A program made the position numbers and the translations under genes. Shown here piece after piece: positions 53,940-64,000 of a stretch of DNA of 64,000 bases. Position 1 is the first letter of the stretch. Each line of letters starts with the position of its first letter. The DNA lies in the NCBI RefSeq assembly GCF_000340215.1, contig NW_006921538.1, forward strand, positions 1,736,001 through 1,800,000, read 5' to 3'. The stretch is from Pseudocercospora fijiensis CIRAD86 (lineage: Eukaryota; Ascomycota; Dothideomycetes; Mycosphaerellales; Mycosphaerellaceae). The notes beneath the pieces are model-generated. The model saw only the letters and a program-made list of their open reading frames with translations, was not told where the DNA came from and did no database searches.

Positions 53940-54819
53940 AACCTATCCGCAGTCTCTCCTTGGCTATAAGTTATTCTAGCAGCCCTACTAATGTCTGTAC
54001 ACATACCCTTTAGCTTTTAAAGACCGCATATTACGACGATATTATCGAAAAAGTAGATTATATCCGTTAAAGCAGGCTAGCTACTAGCGGCTAGAAGTTT
54101 CCGAAACAATACTAGTAGATATCCGGAAGGTCGTTTAAAGGCAATAATCTTTTTTATACCTACTTACTATAGTAGCTACGAATTTAGAGAGTACTAATTA
54201 CAATCTCTAACCTAAGCTAAGAAACACCTCCTATAATTCTAAGAAAAAGTAAAGTACGAAATAGAACTAGATTCCTTTAGAAATTATCCCCTTTAAGTAA
54301 ACGGCTTCTCTAGAGATCTAGAATCTAATATCTATATAAATATTATAAGTAAGTAACACGTACGTAGATACTAGATATAAGATCTAATAGGTTCGATAAG
54401 AAGCTAAGTCTATTTACTAGAATCTGTATTGTTTTATATAGTACGCTAGGCGCTAAGTAGTAGGTTAGTATCGTATAGGCCGAATGTCTAAGGCTAGTAT
54501 ATTCTACCTAGGGCGTAGCCTTTTATATTATCCCTTTCCTCCCTCTTCTCTATTATAGAGGGTAAGATATCTATTATAGTTTCCCGCTATTACTTCGGAC
54601 GTCGGGTACGTATCTATCTAGGTCTTCTAAAGTAACGCGTATATAGGCCGCGGCTTTAACAATCTTAGGGCTTCTCCTTTATCGAGATTCTATAGCCTTC
54701 TATCGAGTTTGCCTCCTCTTAGGTTTTAGGCTCTATAACTTCGTATACAACTTCTAGGTCGCGCGCTTTTACCTACTAACCGCCTTCTTTACCGCGCTAT
54801 AACTGCCCTTCTAAAGGCC

Positions 54820-55030
54820 CTACCTATAGAAGCGCTTTCCGTACTATTACTAGCTAGTAACCGGCTCTATACCCTTATCTAGGTACTAGCCTATAAAGGA
54901 GGCCTCCTTCTATAGAGAGAGGGAGTATTAGCCTCGTATAATATACTATTCCTATTATACTCTAATAGTGCCTCTATTATAGGGCTCTAATTACTATAGC
55001 CTAAACTATAAGACTACTATCCTATCCTAC
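54820..55030 (+). repeat. LTR-like repeat, copy A (plus orientation)
   Basis: The segment CTAGTAACCGGCTCTATAC ... CCTATAAAGGAGGCCTCCTT ... AGCCTCGTATAATATA ... ATTATAGGGCTCTAATTA matches, in order, the minus strand at 57960-58160. Both contain a TATA-like box before GAGGCCTCCTTCTATAGAG. I read them as two copies of the same LTR family in opposite orientation. Boundaries are approximate. Confidence 0.65.
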
Positions 55031-55218
55031 TAGGTATAGCTACCTATATTATAATAAGTTATACTACCTTCGGAGACTAATACTATACGTTACGAAAACT
55101 TTTTTACCGATCCTATCGATCCTATTAATCCTATTAATCGCGAGCGATCCCGAGCGATCCCGAGCGATCCTAAGCTATCCTAGAACGATAAATAGGTAAC
55201 TTATAACTTTTGCCTAAT

Positions 55219-55393
55219 ACTATACTAAAAATAAAACATTTTTGTCCTATATTACTAAGCCGTAAACCTTCTAGATAAAAAGATATAAAGGAAAGAAAAT
55301 CGCTTTTCTAGACATTTTACTTCTAATTTATCTTTTTTTCTAGTAGGTTTATAGCTTAGTAATATAGTAGAAAGGTACTCTATTTTTAGTATA
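55219..55393. repeat. Inverted repeat (foldback), ~65-bp arms
   Basis: The left arm (55219-55285, TATACTAAAAATAAAACATT ... ACTAAGCCGTAAACCTTCTA) is complementary, with some mismatches, to the right arm (55329-55393, ... TCTAGTAGGTTTATAGCTTA ... ATTTTTAGTATA). The loop is about 43 bp. Both arms are flanked by the GATCC arrays. It could be a MITE-like element or a hairpin end of a larger transposon. Confidence 0.75.
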
Positions 55394-57469
55394 TTATTAT
55401 AAAAAAATATAAAATTTATAGATTTTCTACGAAACTAAAGCTAGGAAAAAGAAACAAGCAATATAGTATTTTAGCTTTTTTTAAGTTATAGTTTACTATT
55501 TTTAGAAATCTAAAAAACGGAACTTAAAGTTCTACCTACTAATAAGAGTATTGTAAATTTTTAAGTCTTTATACCTAGTAGTTATCTTAGAATCTAGAAA
55601 AGAATCTCGAGTGTTTCGAGTATACTTTTTTTCTAAATTCTACTTATTAAGCGTCGGCTTTTAAAAGAAACCTTAACGAAATATCGGCTGCATTTAACGA
55701 AACCTTAACGAAAAAAATTTACCTACAAAAAAAACCTACTAAACCGCTAAATTTAACCTATATTAGTATAGAATACCCCGAAATACCTCGTAGTGGTAGT
55801 ATACGGAGTAGTAATTACGATAGTAGTCGGGCTCTAACTTGTCCCGCGTCCTTTGCGTTCCTAGGCCTTAAATTTCGCGATCGCGACTATCCTATCGATA
55901 GGATCGCGACTCCGCGATCCTAAGCGATCCTATCTAATAGGATCTTTAACGTACGATCCTAAGGATCCTAAGGATCTTAAGCGATTGTAATAGGGGTTAT
56001 ATTAGCAAGTAGATAGGGTAGTAGTAGGTACAAGTAGTATTCGATAGAGATCTAGGAGGAGAAGGAGGAAGGCAGGCTAGTTAGCCTAACGCTAAGCGCT
56101 AAGCCCTACCTAAGGTACTAAGACCCTAGCTTTACTTAGCCTAGTTATATACTAATTACGTATATAGCCTCTTTAGCCCTAATATACGCTTCCCTTCTAA
56201 AGGCCGCGCCCTCGTAGCCTATCTATATTCTAATCTCGACCTCTATTGTTACTAACTTAGCAAGTCTAATAAGCTGCTTAGCTCGCGCTAAATTAAACAC
56301 TTAACTACCTAATTATATAACTATATAAAACCTTACCTTCTAATATAATACCTAACTCTAACTACGCTATTCCTATATATAACAACCTATAAAATAATAT
56401 ATATCTATAAGAATTAAGAACTATCGACTAATTATAATACGGGCGCGTCTTCCCTACTATAATAGGTAGACGTACGAGGTATTATAGCACTGCCTCCGCT
56501 CTAAGTAATGTCGTTCCGAGTTCTTTGCGTCTACTCTAAAAGACCTAGAAATGTCCGCTTCCGAGAGTTGTCCGCTTCCGAGGGTTTGTTCTTATTATTA
56601 CGAGGACTATTATTTACTATCGTAGTTTCGCTAGCCCCAATTAGTTAGGTTTAGTAGCCTTTAATTGTTAATCTTATCTTATCTTTTTAAAAAAACATAG
56701 TTCGTCTAGTTTCTATAAGTAAAGGCTATTATAAGTATAATAGTTAAGGTTTGCCTCGCTTAAAGGGTTAGAAAGATCGAGGAGTAACCTATTGTCCGCA
56801 AGATCGACCCTGGCTAGCTTAGCTCTATAGTTTTGCCCTTAGTTAGTCTATTAGTCGCTTAATCTTTTAACTTAGTTAAAGTTTTAATTAAACCCTTAAT
56901 AGGTTTAATCTTTTAGCTTGGTTAGTATAGTGCTTCGGCTCGTAGTGTAGGTAAGGTTAGTAGTGGCAGTAAGTAGGTAATATTAATAATAGCGGCGCTA
57001 GTCGTCTTAGCGCTAACTTTACCTTACTTCTAATTTCCTCCTTCGACTAGCAACGCTTTAACTAGCAATATACTCCGTAATACCGTTACTAATATAGCCG
57101 CGCCGGCCGCGCCGTCGGTATTATTATTATCGCTAATACTATTCGTTACGCGCGCGCCTTCGCCGGCCGTACAGGCCTTAGGGCCTCGATAGGGCGTAGG
57201 AATAAGAGGGGACCTATAGGGCGCGTTAGTAAAGAGGTAGAATCCTTAAAAGAGTAGGCGATTAGTTAATAGTTATAGCGCGCTCGTTAGCACTCGGTAC
57301 GCATTCGCTATAGTAGTATAGTCTTATTGTCCTTTATTACTAATAATTACTTGCCTCTAATTAGTTAGCTAATAGCACCCCGGGGGTAGTATTAATCCTA
57401 GGTCTCTCTAGCGGTTCTAGCGACACTATAGGCCCTTAGCCTTCTTCTTATTCTTTATACTAGTCTAAT

Positions 57470-57930
57470 ACTTATCTAATAGCTTAGTTATGTCTTTAAA
57501 AGAGGCTTTAGCTTCCTACGAGTCCTATTTAGGTAAATAGCCTTGCTACCTTAATAGGTATTCCTTCTTACCTTGCCTAGTTCGGTGCTTTAGGATGCGT
57601 TCTATAGACTATAGCTCTTCGCTATTAGCTAAGACTTCTTCTAACTTAGTAGGCGCTTTGTCGCCTTCGCGCTAGTAGTATAGTTTAAGGAGGGAGATAT
57701 AGAAGGTATTATAGATAGTATAATAAGGTAGGAGCTATAACTAGTAGGCCTAGCTATTGCCCTTCGGTTCTTAGATGCGGAATAGGCTAATAAACCGTAG
57801 TGCTAGTTTAGGGCGTGTTTTGCTATTAGGTAATAGGTGTTTGCGGACACGGAGGTTCTTCGTACTAATAAAGGACGGAAACTAATACTACTACTACCAC
57901 TTGTAGCAATAGTATAGGCTACCGAGGGTA
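57470..57930 (-). mobile_element. Ty3/Gypsy chromovirus integrase C-terminus plus chromodomain (RIP-inactivated)
   Basis: On the minus strand, about 57690-57870 reads as the GPY/F-like end of a Gypsy integrase (KNLRVRKHLLPNSKTRPKLA and later FYISLLKLYY). Then, at about 57475-57620, it reads as a chromodomain (IERILKHRTRQGKKEYLLR, stop in place of Trp, QGYLP). Stops fall at Trp and Gln positions. The integrase core, reverse transcriptase and protease are missing upstream, where an LTR-like repeat (57960-58250) begins at once. A truncated, dead element of the chromovirus lineage. Confidence 0.75.
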
Positions 57931-57959
57931 ACATAACCTATAGCAATATAGGCAGCCAT

Positions 57960-58250
57960 GTTTAGTAAGATAGGATAACGAGACTGTCGCTTAGGCTAAT
58001 AACTAGAGCCCTGCAATATAGGCATTATAGAAGTGTGACATAAACAATATGCTATACGAGGTTGATAATCTGTCTACTCTATAGAAGGAGGCCTCTTATA
58101 TAGGCTTAAAACTAGCCTATAGGTGTAGGGCCGGTTACTAGCTAATATCCCTCCCTTTCTTCGTATCTAACTAGACACGTTTTACATTATGCGCGCTTAA
58201 AACAAACATATATGCATCCTTAGCGCTTCTTAGCTAAGGCTATTCTTAGA
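57960..58250 (-). repeat. LTR-like repeat, copy B (minus orientation)
   Basis: Minus-strand counterpart of the repeat at 54820-55030, sharing TAGCTAGTAACCGGC, the TATA-like block, GAGGCCTCCTTCTATAGAG and CAGGGCTCTAGTTATTAG. It retains CA/TG dinucleotides (for example TTTATGTCACACTTC), so it is less RIP-mutated than its neighbours. It lies between the chromodomain fragment and the unknown element at 58261. Confidence 0.6.
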
Positions 58251-58260
58251 ACTCCGCAAT

Positions 58261-61200
58261 AATACCCCCGGGGTAGCATTAATCCTAGATACTATAATTA
58301 TGCAAAAACAACTTCCTAAGCAACACTATATAGACTTACTATTGCTTCAACGCGCCGTAGTCCTTACTAGCAATAACCTTATCTACTAGTCGGCTCTCGA
58401 AATCTCCTCCGTATACGTTAAAGCTATTAGCACCGAAGTACTGTCCCTCGTAGAAAGCTTAATTAACGAGGAGGTTAGCAGCCTTTTCCGTCGCAGCTTT
58501 CTCCTAATCGTATAGATATTCCTTAAGTCCTTCGTTATTAAGCTAGAGGATCTATTCAACTTCGTTCTAAATAACGTAACTTAACTAAGGAATCCTACTA
58601 ACTAGGGCGTCGGAGATATAGCCGAGGCCTTCGACTAAGATCGCCGTAGGGAAAGCGAATAGCACGAAGGAGCTAGAGGCTAGGAGGGCGGTTAGATTGC
58701 GGTACGCTTTAGCAACCTAAGAGACTATTAAGTTCTCGTAGCCCTTAACCTTAGTACCGTTAATAACGCGAGAGTAGCCTAGGTTAATTAATATACGGTT
58801 GCTCTTAGTCTTTAGATTACTATATAGTAGGTATAGCATCTAAATAGAGACCTCGTACTCCTTTAGAGGGTTGAGGATCTACTCCGCTTTGCGTCCCTTA
58901 CTATTAGGCTAACTATCGAATATATAGTCGAGGTCGTCGTCGGTAAGGTACTTATTAGTAAGCTTACCGATCTTGCTTAGTAGGACTAGGCTACGAGCCT
59001 TAAGCTTCTCAACCTAGTTCGTAAAGACCTTGGGCTAATATATACCTTCGATAATAGTAGAGCAGCTAGTCTTATCCTTAGATATAAGGCAGACCTTAAT
59101 GCGTAGGTAACTAGCACCCTCGCTAGCTACGAGCTTAACTATATCTTATCCGAGACGAGCAGACTCCTTAGAAGGACAGTTTTCGTAAGTACCGCTAACC
59201 TTAAAGAACTTAGTAGGCTTAGGGACGGAGATAAGCTCGTATATATAATTAGGTCGAAGGGCGATAGCTAAGAGCTATAGGGTAGGGTACTAGCGGACGA
59301 TTTAGTTGCTTACACTATAAGTTTAAAGGGCATTACGGCCTTCTTGCTTAGACTTAGGCATCGTACGTATATACTAAAGGTACATTTTAAACTCCTCCTA
59401 TATTAGGTCGATAAGGAAAGGAAGATATACTCTACGAGGCTCTTATAACTAACTAAAGACTTAAGGGAAGATAGTATTGCTAGTCTAGCGAAAGCGGTCG
59501 AAGGAGGTACCTTAGCTAAGGATGCCGGTAACGAACTTGCTCTAGCGATCTGTTAGCGTAAGGGCGCGAGTAATAGTACTAGTAGGGTTGAACGTATAGA
59601 GTCCTAGAGATGTCGGGGCGGCAATAGGGCGTCTAGGAAACTAGTTAGCATAGGCCTAATTAGCCTTAAGGGTAGCGAAGGCATCTTAATTAGCAACATT
59701 ACGTCTAATCTTTAATAGGCGGCTAATAAGGACACTTATCTTAGCGCTAGCGTAAAGACTACAGACCTTAGCAGCCTTCTTAATATAGTTAGCATATATA
59801 GTGAACCGCTCTTTACCTAGCTTACTAAGGTCGTTAAGCTATTAATAGATAGATAGGGCGGTAGGAGCTTTGCCTATATCGGCTTTAGGAACTATATCGA
59901 TGTTAGTAATAAGGTACGCAATAGAGTCGCCCTTGTAAGAACTATAGATATTCTTAGTTAACAGGATCGGCGAGAGGCCTCTATCTCTACGCTCGCTAAA
60001 GGAGCCTTCGGAGGAGACATCTTCTAGTAGTATATCTAGTATATTAATATCCGAGTTACTATAGTTAGTACTATAGTTAGTACTATAGTCGGTATTAGAA
60101 GGAGTACTATACTTCTTAGTAGCCTTACGGAGGGCCTAGCGAGTATGTAATGCCTTCTTGCGCGCTGCTTCGGCCTTAGCGCGCTCGTCTTAAACTTCTT
60201 AAGGGACCTTACGGTTACGGGTCGAGCGACGATCTTTAGCCTACATTTCTATAGCGAGCGTAAGACTAGCAGCCGTATCGGCCTCGGTTTCTAGGCGAAG
60301 AGCCTTACGTTTAAGGACATTAACGATAGGAGCCTCTTAACCTTTAATAATAAAGCCTATACTATTAATACGACAGCCCTTCTCTTTTAGTAGATCCTTA
60401 GTTATCTATACGTTGAGATCGACCTAGACAATCGCATCGTAGTGCTTCTTCTAGTAGGCTATCGTAAAGTCGTTAAGCGTAAAGGACAAGTTAAGTAACT
60501 ACTTGCCTACCTTCTTACTAGCGGTAGATATACGATAGATTATAGTACGGGAAAGATACTCGGCGCCTTAACGACGGACCTTATACTTGTTAACGAACGA
60601 AGAGACCTACTTAGTACGCTCTTGTCTACCGTAGGCGAAGTTAATAAGGCTCTTAGGAAGACTGCTTAGTCCTCCCTAATGTTCGAAGGCCTAGTCGAGG
60701 GTCTTAAAGCGCAACCGAATCTAGGTGCCGGCCGTCTCGAGGCTATAAACGATAGGAAAGGCTTATTCGATGTCTATATCGTTAAGAACCTCGCGCTTAA
60801 AGATACGCTTACCGATAGACTAACGTAAGTTGTTTATACCGTACGCAACTAAGATAGTAGCCTTCTTAATGTTCCTATTAATAACGCGTAGTAGGGTACG
60901 AGCGTTCTAGATCTTCTCTTAAGAGTCTTTAAGGGCGGTAACGATCTAGAAGCAGTACTCGAGGCTAGTTGCAGCAGCTAAGGCGCTATCGGATAGGGCT
61001 TCGATCGGGACTAGTACGCCTAGGTTTAGGGCTAGTAGGTTGCTGCTACTACTAGCACCTAGCGGATTTAGGGCGCCGGAAGATATCTTAGTCGACCGGA
61101 GCGGAAAGGAGTTAGTAACGAGTTTACAAAAACGTTTATAGCTTGTTAATAATAATCGAAGGGTTTAGATAGAAGAAGGGGGAGGGGGGTAGGCGGTAGT

Positions 61201-61538
61201 AAGTCGGTTAGTATTCGAGTAGAAGAAAGAGCTTAGAAAGCTCGCCTTAAATAGGGTACGAAGGTAGCGTAGTCCGTATGTTCCGGTAAAGCAAACGGAT
61301 AACGACTATATATAGACCCTAAAAAGTAAAGCTGTATACGAGACTCCTTTATTAGTAGGGCGGCTAAAGTTTAACAATCGATCTAGCTAATTGCTAGTAG
61401 CGACTACGCGCCTTTTATTAACCTCTAGCTTTCGTAGATTCCCGCGCACTCGAAATGTAACTAGTTAGTTCGAGTACCTAGTAGTAATCTATAGTAGTAA
61501 GACTAGCGGGACTAATAATACCCCCGGGGTAGTATTAG
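58261..61538 (-). mobile_element. Unclassified degenerate element with one very long RIP-broken minus-strand frame
   Basis: Minus-strand reading from about 61120 down to about 58270 stays in one main frame for most of 2.8 kb; almost every break is TAA or TAG where Gln or Trp would fit. The implied product would be about 900-950 residues, Lys/Arg/Leu/Ala-rich, with an Arg/Lys/Glu-rich coiled-coil-like middle (KAEAARKKALHTR near 60160). I recognise no reverse transcriptase, integrase, transposase or helicase motif. Both ends carry the same near-palindrome, ATACCCCCGGGGTAG (58262-58276 and 61518-61532), in direct orientation; a third copy lies at 57375-57390. The left copy is followed by ATTAATCCTAG, as is the 57375 copy. 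Could be a Gag-like or coat-like frame of an LTR element, or a novel transposon. Confidence 0.5.
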
Positions 61539-62229
61539 CTTTTCTCTAGAGATGCTCGGTAACTAGGAGTAAATCGCCTAGGCCTAGCGTAGCTTATATT
61601 AGCCTATAGCACTATCGTTATAGATGTAGCATTACCTTTTGCAGTAGCAGGTATGTAAACGTAGCCCGTACGTTCTTCTTTCTTCTAGATACTAAGCTTA
61701 GCGGCCTAAGGTCCCTATTCTTAGAGGCTATAGGCCTAGGTTACTGCGTCTATCTAAGAGCTAGGAAGGGAGAGGGATCCTCCCTTTCTTAGTATCCCGC
61801 GTAACTAATACTAATTAGGATAGGAACAATCTTCTCTAGCGGAGTATCTTATTATCGTTGCTACCTAAGGGCGGTTGCTAGAGACTAGGAAACTAGAGGG
61901 AAGTAGTCCTAGAAGGGCGGGAGGTTAGGTTCGGCTAGCTTCCGAATGCTACCCCTAGGGTGTTATTCGGAAGTTATACCTCGTATAGTTCTTTCTAAGG
62001 AAAAACAAAAAGAGTAAAGCTATAGCAATATCAATCGAAGGCAAAAAACAAAAGAGCAAAACAATAGACAAGGTAAAAGCAAAGGAGGGTAACAACTAAG
62101 AGCATTAATATCCGTAGGAACTAGGAATAGGCAGTAAGGACTAAAGGCAAAGGGCAGCGCTACATTAACAGCGCGGAGAATAGTTAATAGAGGCAAGGAA
62201 AGCAACGTAGTAGAGGTAGGAAAGGATAT

Positions 62230-64000
62230 ACGATTATTTAGTCTCGGGGTCGTCTAGCTATAATTCTAGGCGGTCTTTATCGCTAGACTAGTTAGGTTCC
62301 TCGGAGTTAGAGTTAGATAGCTAGAAGTCTAGTTTACTATTAGAATCGGAATTAATATCGGAAACGCTCTATATATAGTTAATCCGTATATAACCCTCCC
62401 TTTGTTCTTAAGTTATTTCTAATAGCTTACTAAGACGAATCTAGGGATAGGCATAGTTCTTAGGTAGAACAGGATCTAGAATAGCGGTAGGATCCTCCTC
62501 CCGATAGGCATCTAAGGACGGTAGAGGGTCTATAGAGGCACGGACTTCCTCCTCGGTCGGCGGAGGGCGGGCAGGTTCTCGTAACTTAACGATCTTCTTT
62601 AGATTGGCCCGAGGGTGAGTGTACTTTAAGGTAGCACTATCTAGCTCCTAAAGAAGGTATACGGAACCCGAGTAAAGGACCTCCTTTACTCTATAAGGAC
62701 CCTTCTACTTAAAGGCTAGCTTATAGGAGTAACTATACTCTAGTTCGGACTAGTATAGAAGGACTATATCGCTAACCTTTAGAGGCTCCTAGTTAATAGC
62801 ATTATAGTCGTCGAAATACTACTTAGCCTCCTTACGAAGGCGACGTTGTCGAGTAAGTCCCTCCTAAGAAGTAGTAGTTATATCCTTAAGAGCCTTAGCG
62901 CGTAGGGCAAGGAGATCTACTCTAGTACGAACAGACCCCTAGTCGTAAACGCTATACGTATAGTAGGACAACTTAATCGGAAGAACGGCGTCCCTTCTAA
63001 TTATAAGCTCTACTAGCGTAAGTCTAGTCGTATCGATAATAGTAGTTCGATCCGCCTAGAGAAGGGCTAGAACGCGGATAGAGATAGGAACGGACCTGTC
63101 GCTACTATTAGTTATCTTAGATAGGGCATTAATCAACGACCGATAGCCGCGCTTAACAATAGCATTCGACTAGGGATAGTACGGGGAGATGCGAACGTTC
63201 TTAGCCCCGTACGAAATAAGCAGCGCTTAAACCTTATTAGCTATATTATTCGTAGCGTTGTCTAAGATAACCTCGTAAGGTATTCCCTAGTAGCAAAACA
63301 GATCCTTAAATAGGAAGGTAGCTATATTATAGGCATTAATAGTACCGCAACCTTTATAGAAATAATAGGCCTCCGGCTATCGAGAAAGACCCTCTCGAAT
63401 AATATATAGGCTATTATTGCGGCTAAGATAGACCCTATCGCTATACTACCGCTCCCTAACTAACTAGGTAGTAGGGATACGCAGCTCCCCTAGACGTCGG
63501 TAGCTATTCCTAAAGTTGCACTTAGGACAGCTCTTATAGTAGCGGGAGACGTTAGCCTATACGCCGTCCTACTAGTAGCGTCGACGAAGGACATCGAAGG
63601 TGCCCTCCGCTGCCCGGTAGCCGAGCTTATCGTAAACAGAACGAAGGATTTCTTATCGGGCTACTAGATCGTTAATAACATACTAGAGCGGTATATTAAC
63701 TATAGCCTATCGCTAAAGGATACGATCCTTAATAAGGAACCTCCGAGAATAGCGAATAACACGACGGTATTAACTCTTTAATAGACTAGGAGCTCTCTTC
63801 GTATAGGTAAGGAAATAGGCGATATTATAGGAGTCGTCGGAGTAGACCCTATTAAGGATATTATCCCTGCCTAGTTCGCCCGCCTTAGTATCGTCCTAGT
63901 CCTCGCCGTTAGTAGTAGGGTCTTCGTTAGGTTAGTTACTAGGTTAGTCGTCGGCAGTAGACCTAGTAATTACCGGTATAGCGTTAATATAGAAGGCAGT
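62230..64000 (-). mobile_element. Ty3/Gypsy polyprotein fragment, integrase region (RIP-inactivated, cut by window end)
   Basis: On the minus strand, about 63500-63660 matches the H2C2 zinc-binding start of a retroelement integrase (ILRSVYDKLGYRAAEGTFDV, LRRRY, stop in place of Trp, then SCPKCNFRN). Next, about 62900-63400 follows the catalytic core in order (EVILDNATNN; AIVKRGYRSLINALSKIT; ADRTTI) and about 62650-62800 a C-terminal part (YFDDYNAINQEPLKVSDIVL). The RNase H side lies beyond 63660 and runs off the window. Trp codons are mostly TAG or TAA. No chromodomain follows, so this is a different Gypsy lineage from the fragment at 57470. A loosely conserved tail reaches about 62230. Confidence 0.78.

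Larger units (their letters stand above)
53940..64000. repeat. Large RIP-mutated transposon island (runs off window end)
   Basis: This 10 kb block is TA-rich and CA/TG-poor with no useful open frame except one short minus-strand frame (62020-62205) inside a purine/A-rich tract. Named parts are listed separately. In the rest (53940-54819, 55394-57373, 61539-62229) I see degenerate repeat sequence only, including: 10-bp GATCC-containing arrays (CGAGCGATCC three times, about 55138-55167; GATCCTAAG units about 55911-55980), a duplicated GAAACCTTAACGAAA (about 55666 and 55698), and a duplicated TGTCCGCTTCCGAG (about 56547 and 56566). Stop codons are nearly all TAA/TAG in place of Gln or Trp. Confidence 0.85.

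Noticed and set aside
62020..62205. Hydrophobic 61-codon minus-strand frame
   Set aside because: Lies in an A/G-rich tract within the transposon island; probably chance.
53940..64000. CRISPR array or prokaryotic-type island
   Set aside because: Short repeats are irregular and RIP-mutated, and all gene signals are fungal; no evenly spaced repeats with unique spacers.
1..64000. tRNA or rRNA genes
   Set aside because: I found no cloverleaf with intact A/B boxes by eye; a tRNAscan-SE run would settle it.

Overview
This 64 kb window looks like a piece of a filamentous ascomycete chromosome (Pezizomycotina; my best guess is Dothideomycetes, Mycosphaerellales-like). The reasons are: intron-containing genes with short introns (about 50-160 nt, GTAAGT-type donors, CTAAC/CTGAC branch points); fungal-specific families (TRI12-type MFS pump, DUF7707 cell-wall protein, fasciclin protein, thioesterase-like hot-dog protein, fungal MscS with EF-hand); and two islands of mutated repeats with the repeat-induced point mutation (RIP) signature: very TA-rich, poor in CA/TG, with stop codons almost only where Gln or Trp codons are expected.

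Layout. 1-437: 3' end of an adenosine-deaminase-like gene. 1366-3686: eIF3b. 4040-6590: RIP island holding a dead Tc1/mariner transposase. 7002-7979: broken fasciclin gene. 8130-11032: two tandem paralogues of an unrecognised, distantly OTU-like family, the second frameshifted. 12210-17272: M1 aminopeptidase, then a four-exon thioesterase-like gene hidden by a misleading open frame. 19162-24562: a small conserved protein, glutamine-dependent NAD synthetase (minus strand) and a GPI-type DUF7707 protein. 25365-25885: small RIP relic. 26387-28890: GH47 mannosidase whose 3' end overlaps an inositol-monophosphatase pseudogene. 30442-42798: a compact plus-strand run of three large genes (RhoGEF DH-BAR-SH3, MBD4-type DNA glycosylase, WD40-cyclophilin). 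43054-51572: a basic nuclear protein, an MscS channel, an SDR and a TRI12-type transporter. 52933-53715: a spliced small secreted cysteine-rich protein with a Pro-Ala repeat, sitting just before about 10 kb of RIP-mutated transposons (53940-64000). The transposons include a chromodomain Ty3/Gypsy fragment, LTR copies in opposite orientation, a second Gypsy integrase and a 3.3 kb element of unknown family.

The intact genes are mostly housekeeping (translation, NAD synthesis, protein turnover, glycan trimming, splicing, DNA repair, Cdc42/Rho signalling) and do not form a single pathway or biosynthetic cluster. The most interesting parts are the effector-like gene beside the repeat island, the unidentified RIP-mutated element at 58261-61538, the OTU-like paralogue pair, and the pairing of heavy RIP with an MBD4-type T:G glycosylase.
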